NCBI RefSeq assembly: GCF_021538675.1
Contig: NZ_JAJUKH010000010.1
Span: forward strand, 1-64,000
Source: Paenarthrobacter sp. AR 02
GTDB lineage: Bacteria > Actinomycetota > Actinomycetes > Actinomycetales > Micrococcaceae
Direction: 5' to 3'
DNA: 64,000 nucleotides
Shown: piece after piece, positions 43,685-52,667 of the stretch
Numbering within the stretch: the stretch's first letter is position 1
Layout of the letters: the number at the start of each line of letters is the position of its first letter
The notes under the pieces: model-generated
Databases searched by the model: none
What the model saw: only the letters and a program-made list of their open reading frames with translations
What the model was told of the DNA's origin: nothing
Program-made: the position numbers and the translations under genes

Positions 43685-44008
43685 ATGCACCGATGCGACA
43701 GCTGGCCGAACCTGGTCGGCGCCCGAGTGGAAATCCGGCGCCACGACAGCCATGTCCGCGACGGGCTTGTCGAAGCCGCTGCCCCTGACTCGACAACGAT
43801 CTGGATCGCCGCAGAAGGCGTCGACGGGCGCTCCCTGTACACGGCAGAGGACGGCTACGAAGTCTGGCTTGAACCCGAATCCCTGCCCGACAAAATCTAC
43901 ATGCAGGTCATCTGCCGCCTCGGACCATCGGGGCACGCGCCAGCTGGACCCACCGCGCACACCACGCCACAAGACGACTCCCTGAACTTAAGCCACCCTC
44001 CCCTATGA
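43685..44008 (+). CDS. hypothetical protein, 107 aa
   Basis: ATG 43685 follows GGAAGCGAAAG. The start MHRCDSWPNLVGARVEIRRH is followed by a beta-rich body (RDGLVEAAAPDSTTIWIAAE, then GYEVWLEPESLPD) and a Pro/His/Thr-rich tail. This looks like a small SH3- or Sm-like beta barrel; no family name can be given. It is the last small gene before the ThDP enzyme, 37 bases upstream of it. Confidence 0.55.
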   Translation: MHRCDSWPNLVGARVEIRRHDSHVRDGLVEAAAPDSTTIWIAAEGVDGRSLYTAEDGYEVWLEPESLPDKIYMQVICRLGPSGHAPAGPTAHTTPQDDSLNLSHPPL

Positions 44009-44045
44009 CTAAACAGTTCCGAGACGACAAGAGAACACAGAGGCA

Positions 44046-45815
44046 ATGACAACGAAGTCAGTCCAACCAGCACCGTCCACTTTCGCCGATGTCGAACACA
44101 TCCGGGATACGGGATCCGGCACTACCCCGCCACCGGATCCTGCTCACGATTCACAGTTCTCCGAGGACTTGAATGCACGACTGGCAACAGAGTCCGCCGG
44201 GCACGTCATCGTCGAATCCCTGGCCGCCCACGGAGTCGAGCGCACGTATGTTGTCCCTGGTGAATCTTTCCTCGACGTGCTGGACGGTTTGCACAGCTCG
44301 GACATCGAAACCATCGTCTGCCGCCACGAAGGCGGCGCCGCCTACATGGCCGAAGCTGACGGGAAAATGAACCAGCTTCCCGGCATCGCCATGGTCACTC
44401 GTGGCCCGGGCGCGGCAAACGCCCACGTCGGATTACACACGGCCTGGCAGGACTCGACCCCCATGGTCCTCTTCGTAGGTCTCATTCCATTCGCACACCG
44501 CGACAGGGAAGCCTTCCAGGAATTCGATATCAAGGCCTGGTTTGATACGGGCGCGAAACGGGTCATGGTCCTGGACCACCCAGAGCGGGCATCAGAGATC
44601 GTCGCAGAGGCCATGTTCGCTGCAATGAGCGGCCGACCGGGTCCCGTGGTCGTAGGCTTACCCGAGGACGTCATTCGCCAACAGATTCCCAACACCATTC
44701 ATCCCGCCATCCCTGTTGCCACCGGCGGCATGACCGTGACAGATACCTCAGCAATCGCCGAAGCCCTCGCAGCATCGTCCAAACCTCTCTTCGTCACCGG
44801 AGGCAACGACTGGACCCAGCACGGTGCCGATGAACTGACCAGCTGGCTGGAAAAGCACCACATCCCAGCCGCTGCCGAATGGCGCACCGAAGGCACCGTT
44901 TCCTTCGACTCACCCTCCTACGTAGGACCCATCGGTTATGGCAGGCCCCGCCCAACCTACAACCTGCTCGACGAAACTGACCTTCTGATCTTCGTTGGCA
45001 CAGTACCCGGCGATGTCATCACTGATGGTTTCGTCTGCCGCCAAGACTGGACCAAGAACAACTTCCTCGTCACCATCGACCCGTCCCTGCGGGGACGTTC
45101 CGGGCCCGTCTCCTATCAGATCGTCGCCAAGCCCGACGTCTTCGTGCGTGACCTCACAAAAATTGATCTTCCCGTGAAGGATGAGTGGAAGTCTTGGACG
45201 GCCCGCATGCGCGCAGAGCAGGAAGCATTCGCCGCATTGCCTCCGGCTGAGCCCACGGAGGGACAGGCGAAGATGGACACCCTGATGGCCAACCTCGTCC
45301 CCACACTCCCCCACGACGCAATGGTCACTTTCGGGGCCGGCGAGCACACCAACTGGGCGCACCGCTACTTCCCGACGCGCCGCTATGCCTCAATGATCAG
45401 CGCCCGCAACGGCTCGATGGGTTACTCCGTTCCGTCCGCCATCGCCGCCTCTCTTGCTCATCCCGAGCGTCGCATCGTCACCATCGCCGGCGACGGTGAA
45501 TTCCTGATGAACGGACAAGAACTTGCGACCGCCGCGCAGTACGGCGCCACTCCCCTGGTCATCGTCATGGACAACCAGGAATACGGGACTATCCGCACCC
45601 ACCAGGAACGCCACTATCCACAGCGGATCTCAGGGACACAGCTGAAGAACCCGGAGTTCGCCCTTATGGCAAAGGCCTTCGGAGGTTTCGGCGTCAAGGT
45701 TGAACACGACCATGAGGTTCCCGCTGCTATCCAGGACGCACTTACAGCCATTGATAAGGAGAAGGTTTTCGCCCTGATTCACATAGTGGTTGAACAGCGC
45801 ACCAAGGCGTACTGA
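44046..45815 (+). CDS. thiamine diphosphate-dependent enzyme (acetolactate synthase-like)
   Basis: A 589-residue protein of the POX/ALS-type ThDP family. The catalytic-type Glu lies in VCRHEGGAAYMAEADG, the FAD/NAD-like middle domain in PLFVTGGNDWTQHGADEL, and the ThDP-Mg motif in TIAGDGEFLMNGQE ... MDNQEYGTI (GDG-x25-N). Members decarboxylate or ligate 2-oxo acids, for example acetolactate synthase, benzoylformate or sulfopyruvate decarboxylase. The first 45 residues are an unusual extension (STFADVEHIRDTGSGTTPPP). Placed between the HisD-like enzyme/transporter and an aldehyde dehydrogenase, it probably makes an aldehyde for the latter; this is inference. Confidence 0.9.
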   Translation: MTTKSVQPAPSTFADVEHIRDTGSGTTPPPDPAHDSQFSEDLNARLATESAGHVIVESLAAHGVERTYVVPGESFLDVLDGLHSSDIETIVCRHEGGAAYMAEADGKMNQLPGIAMVTRGPGAANAHVGLHTAWQDSTPMVLFVGLIPFAHRDREAFQEFDIKAWFDTGAKRVMVLDHPERASEIVAEAMFAAMSGRPGPVVVGLPEDVIRQQIPNTIHPAIPVATGGMTVTDTSAIAEALAASSKPLFVTGGNDWTQHGADELTSWLEKHHIPAAAEWRTEGTVSFDSPSYVGPIGYGRPRPTYNLLDETDLLIFVGTVPGDVITDGFVCRQDWTKNNFLVTIDPSLRGRSGPVSYQIVAKPDVFVRDLTKIDLPVKDEWKSWTARMRAEQEAFAALPPAEPTEGQAKMDTLMANLVPTLPHDAMVTFGAGEHTNWAHRYFPTRRYASMISARNGSMGYSVPSAIAASLAHPERRIVTIAGDGEFLMNGQELATAAQYGATPLVIVMDNQEYGTIRTHQERHYPQRISGTQLKNPEFALMAKAFGGFGVKVEHDHEVPAAIQDALTAIDKEKVFALIHIVVEQRTKAY

Positions 45816-45878
45816 GAAGCCCAAGGTTCCTGCCGATGAGCTGCGGACTTCGCCCTGATCCATAACTTGAAAGAAAAC

Positions 45879-47360
45879 ATGACTATCACTCTTGAACGCG
45901 AAAGCGAACTGCTGGCTTCCGTTCCCACCGGCCTGCTGATCAACGGTCAGTGGCGCCCCGCGGGATCCGGAAAGACCTTTGATGTTGAGGACCCAGCCAC
46001 GGGCAAGGTCCTGCTCAGCATCTCCGACGCCGGTGCTGAAGACGGCGCCGCAGCCCTGGACGCTGCTGCCGCCGCACAGGCCGACTGGGCGCGCACAGCT
46101 CCGCGCGAACGCGGCGAGATCCTGCGCCGCGCGTTCGAGCTGGTCACCGAACGGGCCGAGGACTTCGCCCTGCTGATGACCCTGGAAATGGGCAAGCCCC
46201 TGGCCGAGGCCCGTGGTGAAGTTACCTATGGTGCTGAGTTCCTGCGCTGGTTCTCCGAGGAAGCCGTCCGCGTTTCCGGCCGCTACTCCGCAGCCCCGGA
46301 CGGCAAGAACCGCCTGCTCGTGCAGAAGAAGCCCGTTGGCCCCTGCTTGCTGATCACCCCGTGGAACTTCCCGCTGGCCATGGCTACCCGCAAGATCGCG
46401 CCCGCTGTCGCCGCCGGTTGCACCATGGTCCTGAAGCCGGCCAACCTGACCCCGCTGACCAGCCTGCTCTTCGCCCAGGTCATGCAGGAAGCCGGCCTGC
46501 CCGCAGGCGTGCTGAACGTCATCCAGACCTCCACCGCAGGGGCCGTGACCGGCCCGCTGATCAAGGACGACCGCCTCCGCAAGATCTCCTTCACCGGCTC
46601 CACCCCGGTGGGCCAGGCCCTGATCCGCGAAGCTGCGGACAAGGTCCTGCGCACGTCCATGGAACTCGGCGGCAACGCACCGTTCGTCGTCTTCGAAGAC
46701 GCAGACCTGGACAAGGCCGTCGAAGGCGCCATCGCAGCCAAGATGCGCAACATGGGCGAGGCCTGCACCGCAGCCAACCGCTTCATTGTGCACGAATCCA
46801 TCGCCGACTCCTTCGCGGAGAAGTTCGCCGCGAAGATCGGCTCCCTCACCACCGCCCGCGGCACCGAGCCCGAATCCAAGGTGGGCCCGCTGATCGACGG
46901 CAAGGCCCGCGACGGCGTCCACGCCCTGGTCGCCGACGCCGTCGCAGGTGGCGCCGAGGCAGTCACCGGTGGTGCCGCCGTCGACGGTCCCGGCTACTTC
47001 TACCAGCCCACCGTGCTGAAGAACGTCGCCGAGGACGCCCGCATCCTGCAGGAAGAGATCTTTGGACCGGTCGCCCCGATCATCACGTTCTCCACCGAGG
47101 ACGACGCGATCCGACTTGCCAACAACACCGAGTACGGCTTGGTGGCTTACGTCTTCACCAAGGACCTCAACCGTGGCCTGCGCGTCAGCGAACGCCTCGA
47201 GACCGGCATGCTCGGCCTCAACGCCGGCGTGATCTCCAACGCCGCGGCACCGTTCGGCGGCGTCAAGCAGTCGGGCCTGGGCCGCGAAGGCGGTTCCGAA
47301 GGCATCGAAGAGTACCTCTACACCCAGTACGTAGGTATCGCGGACCCTTACGCCGACTGA
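45879..47360 (+). CDS. NAD(P)-dependent aldehyde dehydrogenase, succinate-semialdehyde type
   Basis: A 493-residue ALDH. The N terminus TGLLINGQWRPAGSGKTFDV is family-typical, TPWNFPLAMATRKIAPAVAA is the cofactor region, GFTGS-type loop ISFTGSTPVGQAL, general base Glu in MELGGNAPFVVFED and nucleophile Cys in GEACTAANRF. The overall pattern is closest to GabD. ATG 45879 is preceded by GAAAG. It would oxidise the aldehyde product of the upstream pathway. It is the last gene of the operon, followed by a strong hairpin. Confidence 0.92.
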   Translation: MTITLERESELLASVPTGLLINGQWRPAGSGKTFDVEDPATGKVLLSISDAGAEDGAAALDAAAAAQADWARTAPRERGEILRRAFELVTERAEDFALLMTLEMGKPLAEARGEVTYGAEFLRWFSEEAVRVSGRYSAAPDGKNRLLVQKKPVGPCLLITPWNFPLAMATRKIAPAVAAGCTMVLKPANLTPLTSLLFAQVMQEAGLPAGVLNVIQTSTAGAVTGPLIKDDRLRKISFTGSTPVGQALIREAADKVLRTSMELGGNAPFVVFEDADLDKAVEGAIAAKMRNMGEACTAANRFIVHESIADSFAEKFAAKIGSLTTARGTEPESKVGPLIDGKARDGVHALVADAVAGGAEAVTGGAAVDGPGYFYQPTVLKNVAEDARILQEEIFGPVAPIITFSTEDDAIRLANNTEYGLVAYVFTKDLNRGLRVSERLETGMLGLNAGVISNAAAPFGGVKQSGLGREGGSEGIEEYLYTQYVGIADPYAD

Positions 47361-47370
47361 CCCTCACACC

Positions 47371-47407
47371 ACCGGGGTCTTCCGTCTCGCAACGCGGAGG
47401 CCCCGGT
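47371..47407 (+). terminator. terminator hairpin of the HisD-like operon
   Basis: ACCGGGGTCTTCCG (47371-47384) pairs with CGGAGGCCCCGGT (47395-47407) over about 13 bases with one bulge. It is followed by ACACC rather than T, so strength is uncertain. Confidence 0.6.
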
Positions 47408-47692
47408 ACACCACATAATTTGACGGCAGTTGGAGGGTACCCGTGGTCGATGTCATCAGCTCACCCCCTAGGCCGCTCCCATCTTCTACGGTCCGCTGGC
47501 TTCAGGCACGGTGCAGGAGCCGGCGAACATCACCAGGCCGTGCCGGCCACGGTCGGGCGGTCAAGGACGTCCTCGAGAATGGCGGCGCAGGGTTGAAGCT
47601 CTGGCTGCTGAGTCTCGGGATCTGAAGTTCCTTGCCGAACGCGTCGACGGGCATTAGGCCAAGGCACTCCGGGAACCGGAATGTCCGGCGAT
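47408..47692. other. degenerate sequence, no intact gene
   Basis: Short stop-interrupted frames with protein-like pieces occur, for example RRVEALAAESRDLKFLAERV near 47585-47655 followed by a stop. The stretch appears to be decayed coding DNA. Confidence 0.4.
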
Positions 47693-48478
47693 CTAGAGGA
47701 GAACTCCATCCTTGGCTATGACCTTGCCGGCGCGGATGACCGTCCGCCGGGTCGGTTTGTCCATCACGACAGACGTCGGCGACTCTCCCGGAAGCAGGAC
47801 CATGTCCGCGCGGTCTCCGATGTCCAAGCCCGTTGTGCTGGCCAGTCCGTCGGGAAATAGACGGTGAGTGCGGTCAGGATCCAGTACAGCCCGCCCACCA
47901 AGGGTTGCAATTGCAAGACAGTCCTCAATGTCGGAGTCTTTACGCAACTGCTGGACGAAGGCGAGCTGCCATGTCCTGCTGAGCATGTCGGCATCCCCAA
48001 AAGGAGACCAATAATCACGCATCCCGTCCTGGCCCAGTCCGAGTCGTACACCGGCCTCCGTAAGGAGCTTGAGAGGCAAGACCCGGTTGCCTCCAGGGGC
48101 AATCGTGGTTACGGCAATATCCAGCGCTGCGATGTCCTCGATGGCCGATTCTACGGCCCGGGACGAGGCCGTCGCCAAGGCATGGGCGTGGGAGATAGTC
48201 ACCTTCCCCTGCATGTTCAGCACTCGGACACGTTCGCAGATCAGATCAAGCGAGAACATGCCAAGCTCGCCGAGCTCATGAAGGTGGATATCTACGCCGA
48301 CTCCTTCAGCTTCCGCGATGCCGAAGACAACGTCCAGATGCCGGCGCGGGTCACGGTCGAGCCCGCACGGATCGATCCCTCCGATCAAATCTGCGCCGCT
48401 ACGTACGGCCTGACGAAGCAGGGATGCCGACCCAGGATCCCGGACAATCCCCACCTGAGGAAAGGCAACGACCTCAAC
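47693..48478 (-). pseudogene. truncated cytosine-deaminase-like amidohydrolase
   Basis: About 260 codons match the C-terminal two thirds of a CodA-like amidohydrolase: VEVVAFPQVGIVRDPGSA, the metal-binding VDIHLHELGEL and VTISHAHAL, the catalytic-Asp segment GLGQDGMRDYWSPFG and the end strand ADMVLLPGES. The N-terminal 130 residues with the first HxH metal site are missing; an in-frame TAG at 48481-48479 precedes the preserved part and unrelated sequence follows. Without the first metal ligands it cannot be active. It is a relic of nitrogen-compound catabolism. Confidence 0.8.
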
Positions 48479-48535
48479 CTAATCGACGTGACATATTCTG
48501 CGGCCAGGTAGGCCCTGCCTTCACAGTGGGTGGAG

Positions 48536-48805
48536 ATGGCGAAACCCCGAAAGGGGTCTGCCGACGAAAAGATCATCCCCTGGCTGCTCAAGCGGCCGGT
48601 TTTTGAGGCCCACAGCGCCGCCTACGCTGCCGGCGTTGCGGAGAAGTCCGTGTACGGCGCCCTGGAACGGCTTACCGAGGCCGGAGTCATCAGCTTGGTC
48701 GGGACATCCCAGCGCCACCGGGCCTGGGCTGCAACGGAAGTCTTGGATGAGGTCGACCGACTCAACAAGCGGCTCGCCGAAAACGCGCCCGCGGCAGCAG
48801 AGTGA
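48536..48805 (+). pseudogene. C-terminal fragment of a Fic-family protein (winged helix)
   Basis: An 89-codon frame with WLLKRPVFEAHSAAYAAGVA, EKSVYGALERLTEAGVISLV and RAWAATEVLDEVDRLNKRL. This is the winged-helix tail that follows the Fic domain in many actinobacterial Fic proteins; the Fic domain itself is absent upstream. A start at GTG 48530 or ATG 48536 is possible, so a short product could still be made, but a remnant is more likely. Confidence 0.65.
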
Positions 48806-48827
48806 CGGCAGAGACAGAAGCGGCTGC

Positions 48828-48859
48828 CCAAGGGGGTCGGGCCACCGACCCCCTTGGGC
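48828..48859. terminator. perfect hairpin, likely terminator
   Basis: CCCAAGGGGGTCGG and CCGACCCCCTTGGG are complementary 14-base arms around GCCA. It lies just after the Fic fragment; no T-tract follows. Confidence 0.6.
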
Positions 48860-49150
48860 GTGAACGCAAAAAACCTGGCTCCCTACACAGTACGTGCGCC
48901 AGGCCATCGTGACCCACTCCCGACCGAGCCGCCCTCATGCCATAGGTTGACGGAATATCCCTTATCGGCGTTTGAAATCCTCGATGAGGGAAGGGCCCGA
49001 GATCGCCCTGAGGGCGCCACCGGCCTCGCCCTTAGCGTCCACGAAAACCAGCGAAGGGCCTGCGTCGGTCTGGCTCTTCGGTAGCTGCGACGGCGGCTGT
49101 CGCCGTCGCCCGTGGGTCCGATTCCATCGGCTTTCGACTTTGCGGGTTGG
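48860..49150. other. non-coding, 3' side of sugar cluster A
   Basis: No gene recognised between the hairpin and the end of the PfkB kinase gene. Contains a GCGACGGCG inverted repeat (around 49086-49110: CTGCGACGGCGG, CTGTCGCCGTCGC), perhaps the terminator of cluster A. Confidence 0.45.
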
Positions 49151-50155
49151 TCAATGCACGCTCCGGAAATCCGCCGGGGCGGCAAATAGGTCGCTGAGCT
49201 CTCGCGCCCAAGGTGGATCGGCACCTGGCCTGGAGCAGGTGATGGATGCTGCGCCGTTCGCATAGTCAAGCAGGTTCTGAAGTGCTTGGGGTGAGAGATC
49301 CTTCAATTTCTCCCGGGCGCCTGCGCCGAGGAGGTTTCTCGTGCCGAGCCAGGAAATTAATGCGGCCATGAAGGAATCGCCTGCGCCGACGGTGTCAGCG
49401 ACTTCGATTTCCCGGGCCGGCATCTGTACCATCGTGCGGCCGTTTGTGATCACTGGACCGCCTTCGCCGCGGGTGACTGCCACTATGGCCGGTCCCAGCT
49501 TGAGCCATGCGTGCGCGGTCTGGTCTGGCGTCCTGTCCGGGTACAGCCATTCCAGGTCCTCGTTGCTGGCTTTGACGATATCGCTCGCCGCTACAAACCG
49601 CTCGATGTCCCGGCGGGTGCTGTGAACATCTCCGCTGATCGCGGGCCGGCAGTTCGGGTCGTAGCTGATCGTGGCACGTCCACGGGCAGCTTGCAGCAGC
49701 GTGTAGACAGTGTCGCGCCCGGGAGGCAAGACGGTGGCGATCGAACCTGCATGGACGTGGCGGGAGCTTTCGACTGCTGACAGCGCTGGAAGAGAGGTCC
49801 CGTTAAGATCCCAGGTGATGGCGATGGAATAGCGGGCGGCTCCAGCGTGGTCAATGTTTGCGGTAGCAACGCTTGTCGGGGAGTGTCCGCCGACGAGGGC
49901 GGCGACCCCGTTGGCCGTCAGATGTTTTTCGATCATCCCCCCGTACTGGTCTTGGCCGTAGTGGGTGATCAAACTGGTCGTCATGCCGAGGCGCGCACAG
50001 CCAATGGCAACGTTTAGCGGGCTTCCGCCCGGACGTATGGCGGTCGAGGTTCCCGTTTTGTGGGGGTGAGTGATGACGTCCACGAGAGATTCACCGATGA
50101 CCGTCACTCGGGGGTAAGCGTCTGGGCTGGCGGTTGGCATAGCTTTGGAGGTCAC
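49151..50155 (-). CDS. PfkB-family sugar kinase (fructokinase-like)
   Basis: A ribokinase-fold kinase: VTVIGESLVDVITHP at the N terminus, the sugar-binding GGSPLNVAIGCARLG, DPNCRPAIS in the middle and the anion hole with catalytic Asp in VADTVGAGDSFMAALI. GTG 50155 overlaps the upstream stop (GTGA); ATG 50140 is an alternative start. It would phosphorylate a sugar released or imported by cluster A, most likely fructose or a related ketose. It is the last gene of the minus-strand operon. Confidence 0.9.
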   Translation of the reverse strand: MTSKAMPTASPDAYPRVTVIGESLVDVITHPHKTGTSTAIRPGGSPLNVAIGCARLGMTTSLITHYGQDQYGGMIEKHLTANGVAALVGGHSPTSVATANIDHAGAARYSIAITWDLNGTSLPALSAVESSRHVHAGSIATVLPPGRDTVYTLLQAARGRATISYDPNCRPAISGDVHSTRRDIERFVAASDIVKASNEDLEWLYPDRTPDQTAHAWLKLGPAIVAVTRGEGGPVITNGRTMVQMPAREIEVADTVGAGDSFMAALISWLGTRNLLGAGAREKLKDLSPQALQNLLDYANGAASITCSRPGADPPWARELSDLFAAPADFRSVH

Positions 50156-51501
50156 GCGCGGTGGGCCGTGGGTGCAGTCTCCAGTTGGTCTGCCACGTGC
50201 TGCCAGCCGTCGCTGAACATACCGTATGCCGTTTTAATTTGGACACCGACGGGAAGTTCGGGGCATTCGTTTTCGCCGTTGGTTCCCCAGTTGACCCAGC
50301 CGGACTGGCGGCGCTGGACGATCTGGAAGGCACCGGACGGTTCAGATGTCCACCACACCATGGTTCTGTCCAGGTCTGAATGGAATTCGGCGGTTTTTGA
50401 GGCCGGCCCGGCGAAGATGGTTTCGTGCGGCACAGCCGAGACATCGACGGGGGCATCCGCTATCGTCCAACGCCGTTCAGGCAGGTCGGCGAGCACGTGC
50501 GAGGTTGCCCTGACACGGGCGAGGCGTTCGCGGATCTCCTCGTTGTCCAAGGCGCCTTCCCAGCTGCAGAACAGGCGCCAGTACAGGTCCCAGTGGGCCG
50601 CTTCGATGTTGCCGGTGAGTTGGCGGCGGAATTCCAGGAACTTCGCAGTGTTGGACGTTGAGTTCGCGATGGTTTCCTCGACCATTTGTGCGAGTTCAGC
50701 GGCGTAGGGATCGCCGGAGCGGTACCGTGTGCCGTCGTATGCTTCGAAGCGGTTGAAGACCACATCGCCTTGGCCGGCCTCGAATTCATCGCCGACGGTG
50801 ATCTTGTTGGTTATGGAGCGTCCGTTGATGACGGTCTGGAAGTCGTCCACCCGGTAGCTGCGGGTGAAGTAGGGCGTGCCGTGGGTGAACTGCCAGTCGA
50901 TGGAAAACGTCTTGCCCTTGAGTTCCTCGAGCAGGCCGTCGGGGATTGTCCCGTGCATCCGGTAGTGATGCAGGATGGGGCCTTCTTCGATGGTTTCGAT
51001 GTGGACGGTGGTGTGTTCGGGCGGGTTGATGAGGCCGTTCTCGGGGGTGAAGAAGGGGCCGTAGAACCCGCCGATGGCGTTGTTGCCCGAGGGCAGCAGG
51101 TCGATGCCTTCTTTCAGCGTTGCGAAATGACGCAGTCCCCATTTTGAGGCGCCGGTACCCTCGGCAGTTCCCGAGCACATTTCGAGGTCGAAGTATCCGG
51201 TGTCCAAGCGGACGAAACCGTCGGCTTCGACAGGTTCGCGCTTGGTGATCCCGTCAACGTGACCGGTGACAGGTGCGGTCAGCGTGAGCTCGAGGCTGCC
51301 GTCAAAGGACAGGACGGTGACGAAGGTGGTTTTACCTGGTTCGGGTTGGGCGTTCAGCCGCTGGCAGGTAACGGTGTCTCCGGAACTGGTAGTTGCAGTC
51401 CAAAGGCTCTCGGTCAATACGCCGTCGACGGTGAAGGTCACCGGTTCGTTGGTGCGGCGGCCGGGAAGGGCGTCCTTGACGGCGATGGTGGGCAATGCCA
51501 C
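50152..51501 (-). CDS. uncharacterised 449-aa protein in sugar cluster A
   Basis: I do not recognise this family. GTG 51501 has GAGAGGAAAA upstream. There is no signal peptide, so it is cytoplasmic. The first 100 residues are beta-rich (AVKDALPGRRTNEPVTFTVD, TFVTVLSFDGSLELTLTAPV). The middle holds many conserved-looking aromatics and acidic residues (IGGFYGPFFTPENGLINPPE, then VHIETIEEGPILHHYRMHG, HGTPYFTRSYRVDD), reminiscent of beta-sandwich lyases or glycosidases. The end is helical with Trp-rich segments (AAHWDLYWRLFCSWEGALDN). Coupled to the PfkB kinase and 119 bases after the permease, it is probably the catabolic enzyme for the imported compound. Confidence 0.75.
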   Translation of the reverse strand: MALPTIAVKDALPGRRTNEPVTFTVDGVLTESLWTATTSSGDTVTCQRLNAQPEPGKTTFVTVLSFDGSLELTLTAPVTGHVDGITKREPVEADGFVRLDTGYFDLEMCSGTAEGTGASKWGLRHFATLKEGIDLLPSGNNAIGGFYGPFFTPENGLINPPEHTTVHIETIEEGPILHHYRMHGTIPDGLLEELKGKTFSIDWQFTHGTPYFTRSYRVDDFQTVINGRSITNKITVGDEFEAGQGDVVFNRFEAYDGTRYRSGDPYAAELAQMVEETIANSTSNTAKFLEFRRQLTGNIEAAHWDLYWRLFCSWEGALDNEEIRERLARVRATSHVLADLPERRWTIADAPVDVSAVPHETIFAGPASKTAEFHSDLDRTMVWWTSEPSGAFQIVQRRQSGWVNWGTNGENECPELPVGVQIKTAYGMFSDGWQHVADQLETAPTAHRA

Positions 51502-51536
51502 GGGCTTTTCCTCTCAGGTTTTTTGGCGTGGGGCTG

Positions 51537-51567
51537 CATTCCGGCCGCTTGGGAAAGCGGGCCGGAA
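51537..51567 (-). terminator. intercistronic hairpin after the permease gene
   Basis: TTCCGGCCGC and GCGGGCCGGAA pair with one bulge around TTGGGAAA in the gap between the permease and the 449-aa gene. Likely an attenuator separating transport genes from the enzyme genes. Confidence 0.5.
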
Positions 51568-51620
51568 ATGTCCCCCCGGGGGCAGGCAGGATGCTGCTGC
51601 CTGGTGCGTTGGGTGTGCGC

Positions 51621-52667
51621 TTATGCAGCTTTCTGGGCTGCGATGGCCTTGGACCACGGCAGGCGGAGCGTACGCTGCTTCAGGCTGTCGATAGCCACCG
51701 CGAGGATGATGACGAGGCCCTTGATCAGCAGCTGGGTGAAGAACTGGACGTTCATCAGGATCAGTCCGGTGCTCAGGACACCGAGAATGATGGAACCTAT
51801 GAGGGTTCCGTAGATCCGGCCCCGGCCGCCAACAAGACTCGTGCCGCCCAGAACGACCGCTGCGATCGCATCCAGTTCATAGCCGCCGCCCGCTGTCGGC
51901 TGGGCAGAGACGACCCGGGCGGAGAAGATGACGCCGGCGAGTCCGGCGCAGACACCCGCGATGACGTAGACGGAAGTGAGGACTCGCTTGACGTTGATTC
52001 CTGCCAGCCTGGCTGCTTCAGCGTTGCCGCCGACGGCGTAAACGTGTCGGCCGTAGCGGGTGCGCTCAAGGACGAACCATGCCGCGACGTAGACGATGAC
52101 CATGATCACCACGGGCACGGGGATGCCCGCAATGTACCCGTTGCCGATGTCCCGGAAATTTAGGGTGTTGGAGACAATGGGCTGCCCGTCGGTCATCGTG
52201 TAGGCCAGACCGCGCAGGAAAGTCATGGTGCCGAGGGTCACGATAAAGGCGGCCAACGCCAGGTAGGAGCTGAGCAGGCCGTTGATCAGTCCCGCGAGGG
52301 CCCCTGTCAGGACTCCGACCAGGATCGCGACGGGTGCGGGAAGTCCCGCGATGCCTGTCATGACCGATGCGACCCCCGCGACGGCCAGAATAGAGCCCAC
52401 GGAGAGGTCGATTCCGGCTGCGAGAATGACGAACGTCATTCCGGCGGCGAGAATCGCGTTGATGGAAATCGACCGGGCGATGTTAAGCAGGTTGTTGACG
52501 CTCGCGAAGTTCGGGGCGATGACGACCATCAACGCTACGAGGGCGATCAGGACAACGAGGATGCCAACGCGGTCCCACCAGTAGGCGAAGTCGAAGCCGC
52601 GGGCAGGCATGGCTACGGCCTCTGGCCGGAGGTCAGCGTCCTGTGGGTTGAGAGCCTGGTTAGTCAT
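51621..52667 (-). CDS. ribose-type sugar ABC permease
   Basis: A 348-residue RbsC-type membrane protein. LNIARSISINAILAAGMTFV followed by ILAAGIDLSVGSILAVAG is the family signature; then ALAAFIVTLGTMTFLRGLAY and ELDAIAAVVLGGTSLVGGRG. Around ten spans. ATG 52667 has GGAGAATT upstream and lies inside the end of the ATPase gene. It acts with the RbsA-like ATPase and the binding protein upstream. Confidence 0.94.
   Translation of the reverse strand: MTNQALNPQDADLRPEAVAMPARGFDFAYWWDRVGILVVLIALVALMVVIAPNFASVNNLLNIARSISINAILAAGMTFVILAAGIDLSVGSILAVAGVASVMTGIAGLPAPVAILVGVLTGALAGLINGLLSSYLALAAFIVTLGTMTFLRGLAYTMTDGQPIVSNTLNFRDIGNGYIAGIPVPVVIMVIVYVAAWFVLERTRYGRHVYAVGGNAEAARLAGINVKRVLTSVYVIAGVCAGLAGVIFSARVVSAQPTAGGGYELDAIAAVVLGGTSLVGGRGRIYGTLIGSIILGVLSTGLILMNVQFFTQLLIKGLVIILAVAIDSLKQRTLRLPWSKAIAAQKAA

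Noticed and set aside
45630..46922. 430-codon open frame on the minus strand
   Set aside because: Antisense to the aldehyde dehydrogenase gene; its composition (Gly/Gln/His-rich) is that of a shadow frame.
46361..47596. 411-codon Arg/Pro/His-rich frame on the plus strand
   Set aside because: Overlaps the aldehyde dehydrogenase in another frame; the extreme Arg/Pro/His content reflects frame-shifted GC-rich codons.
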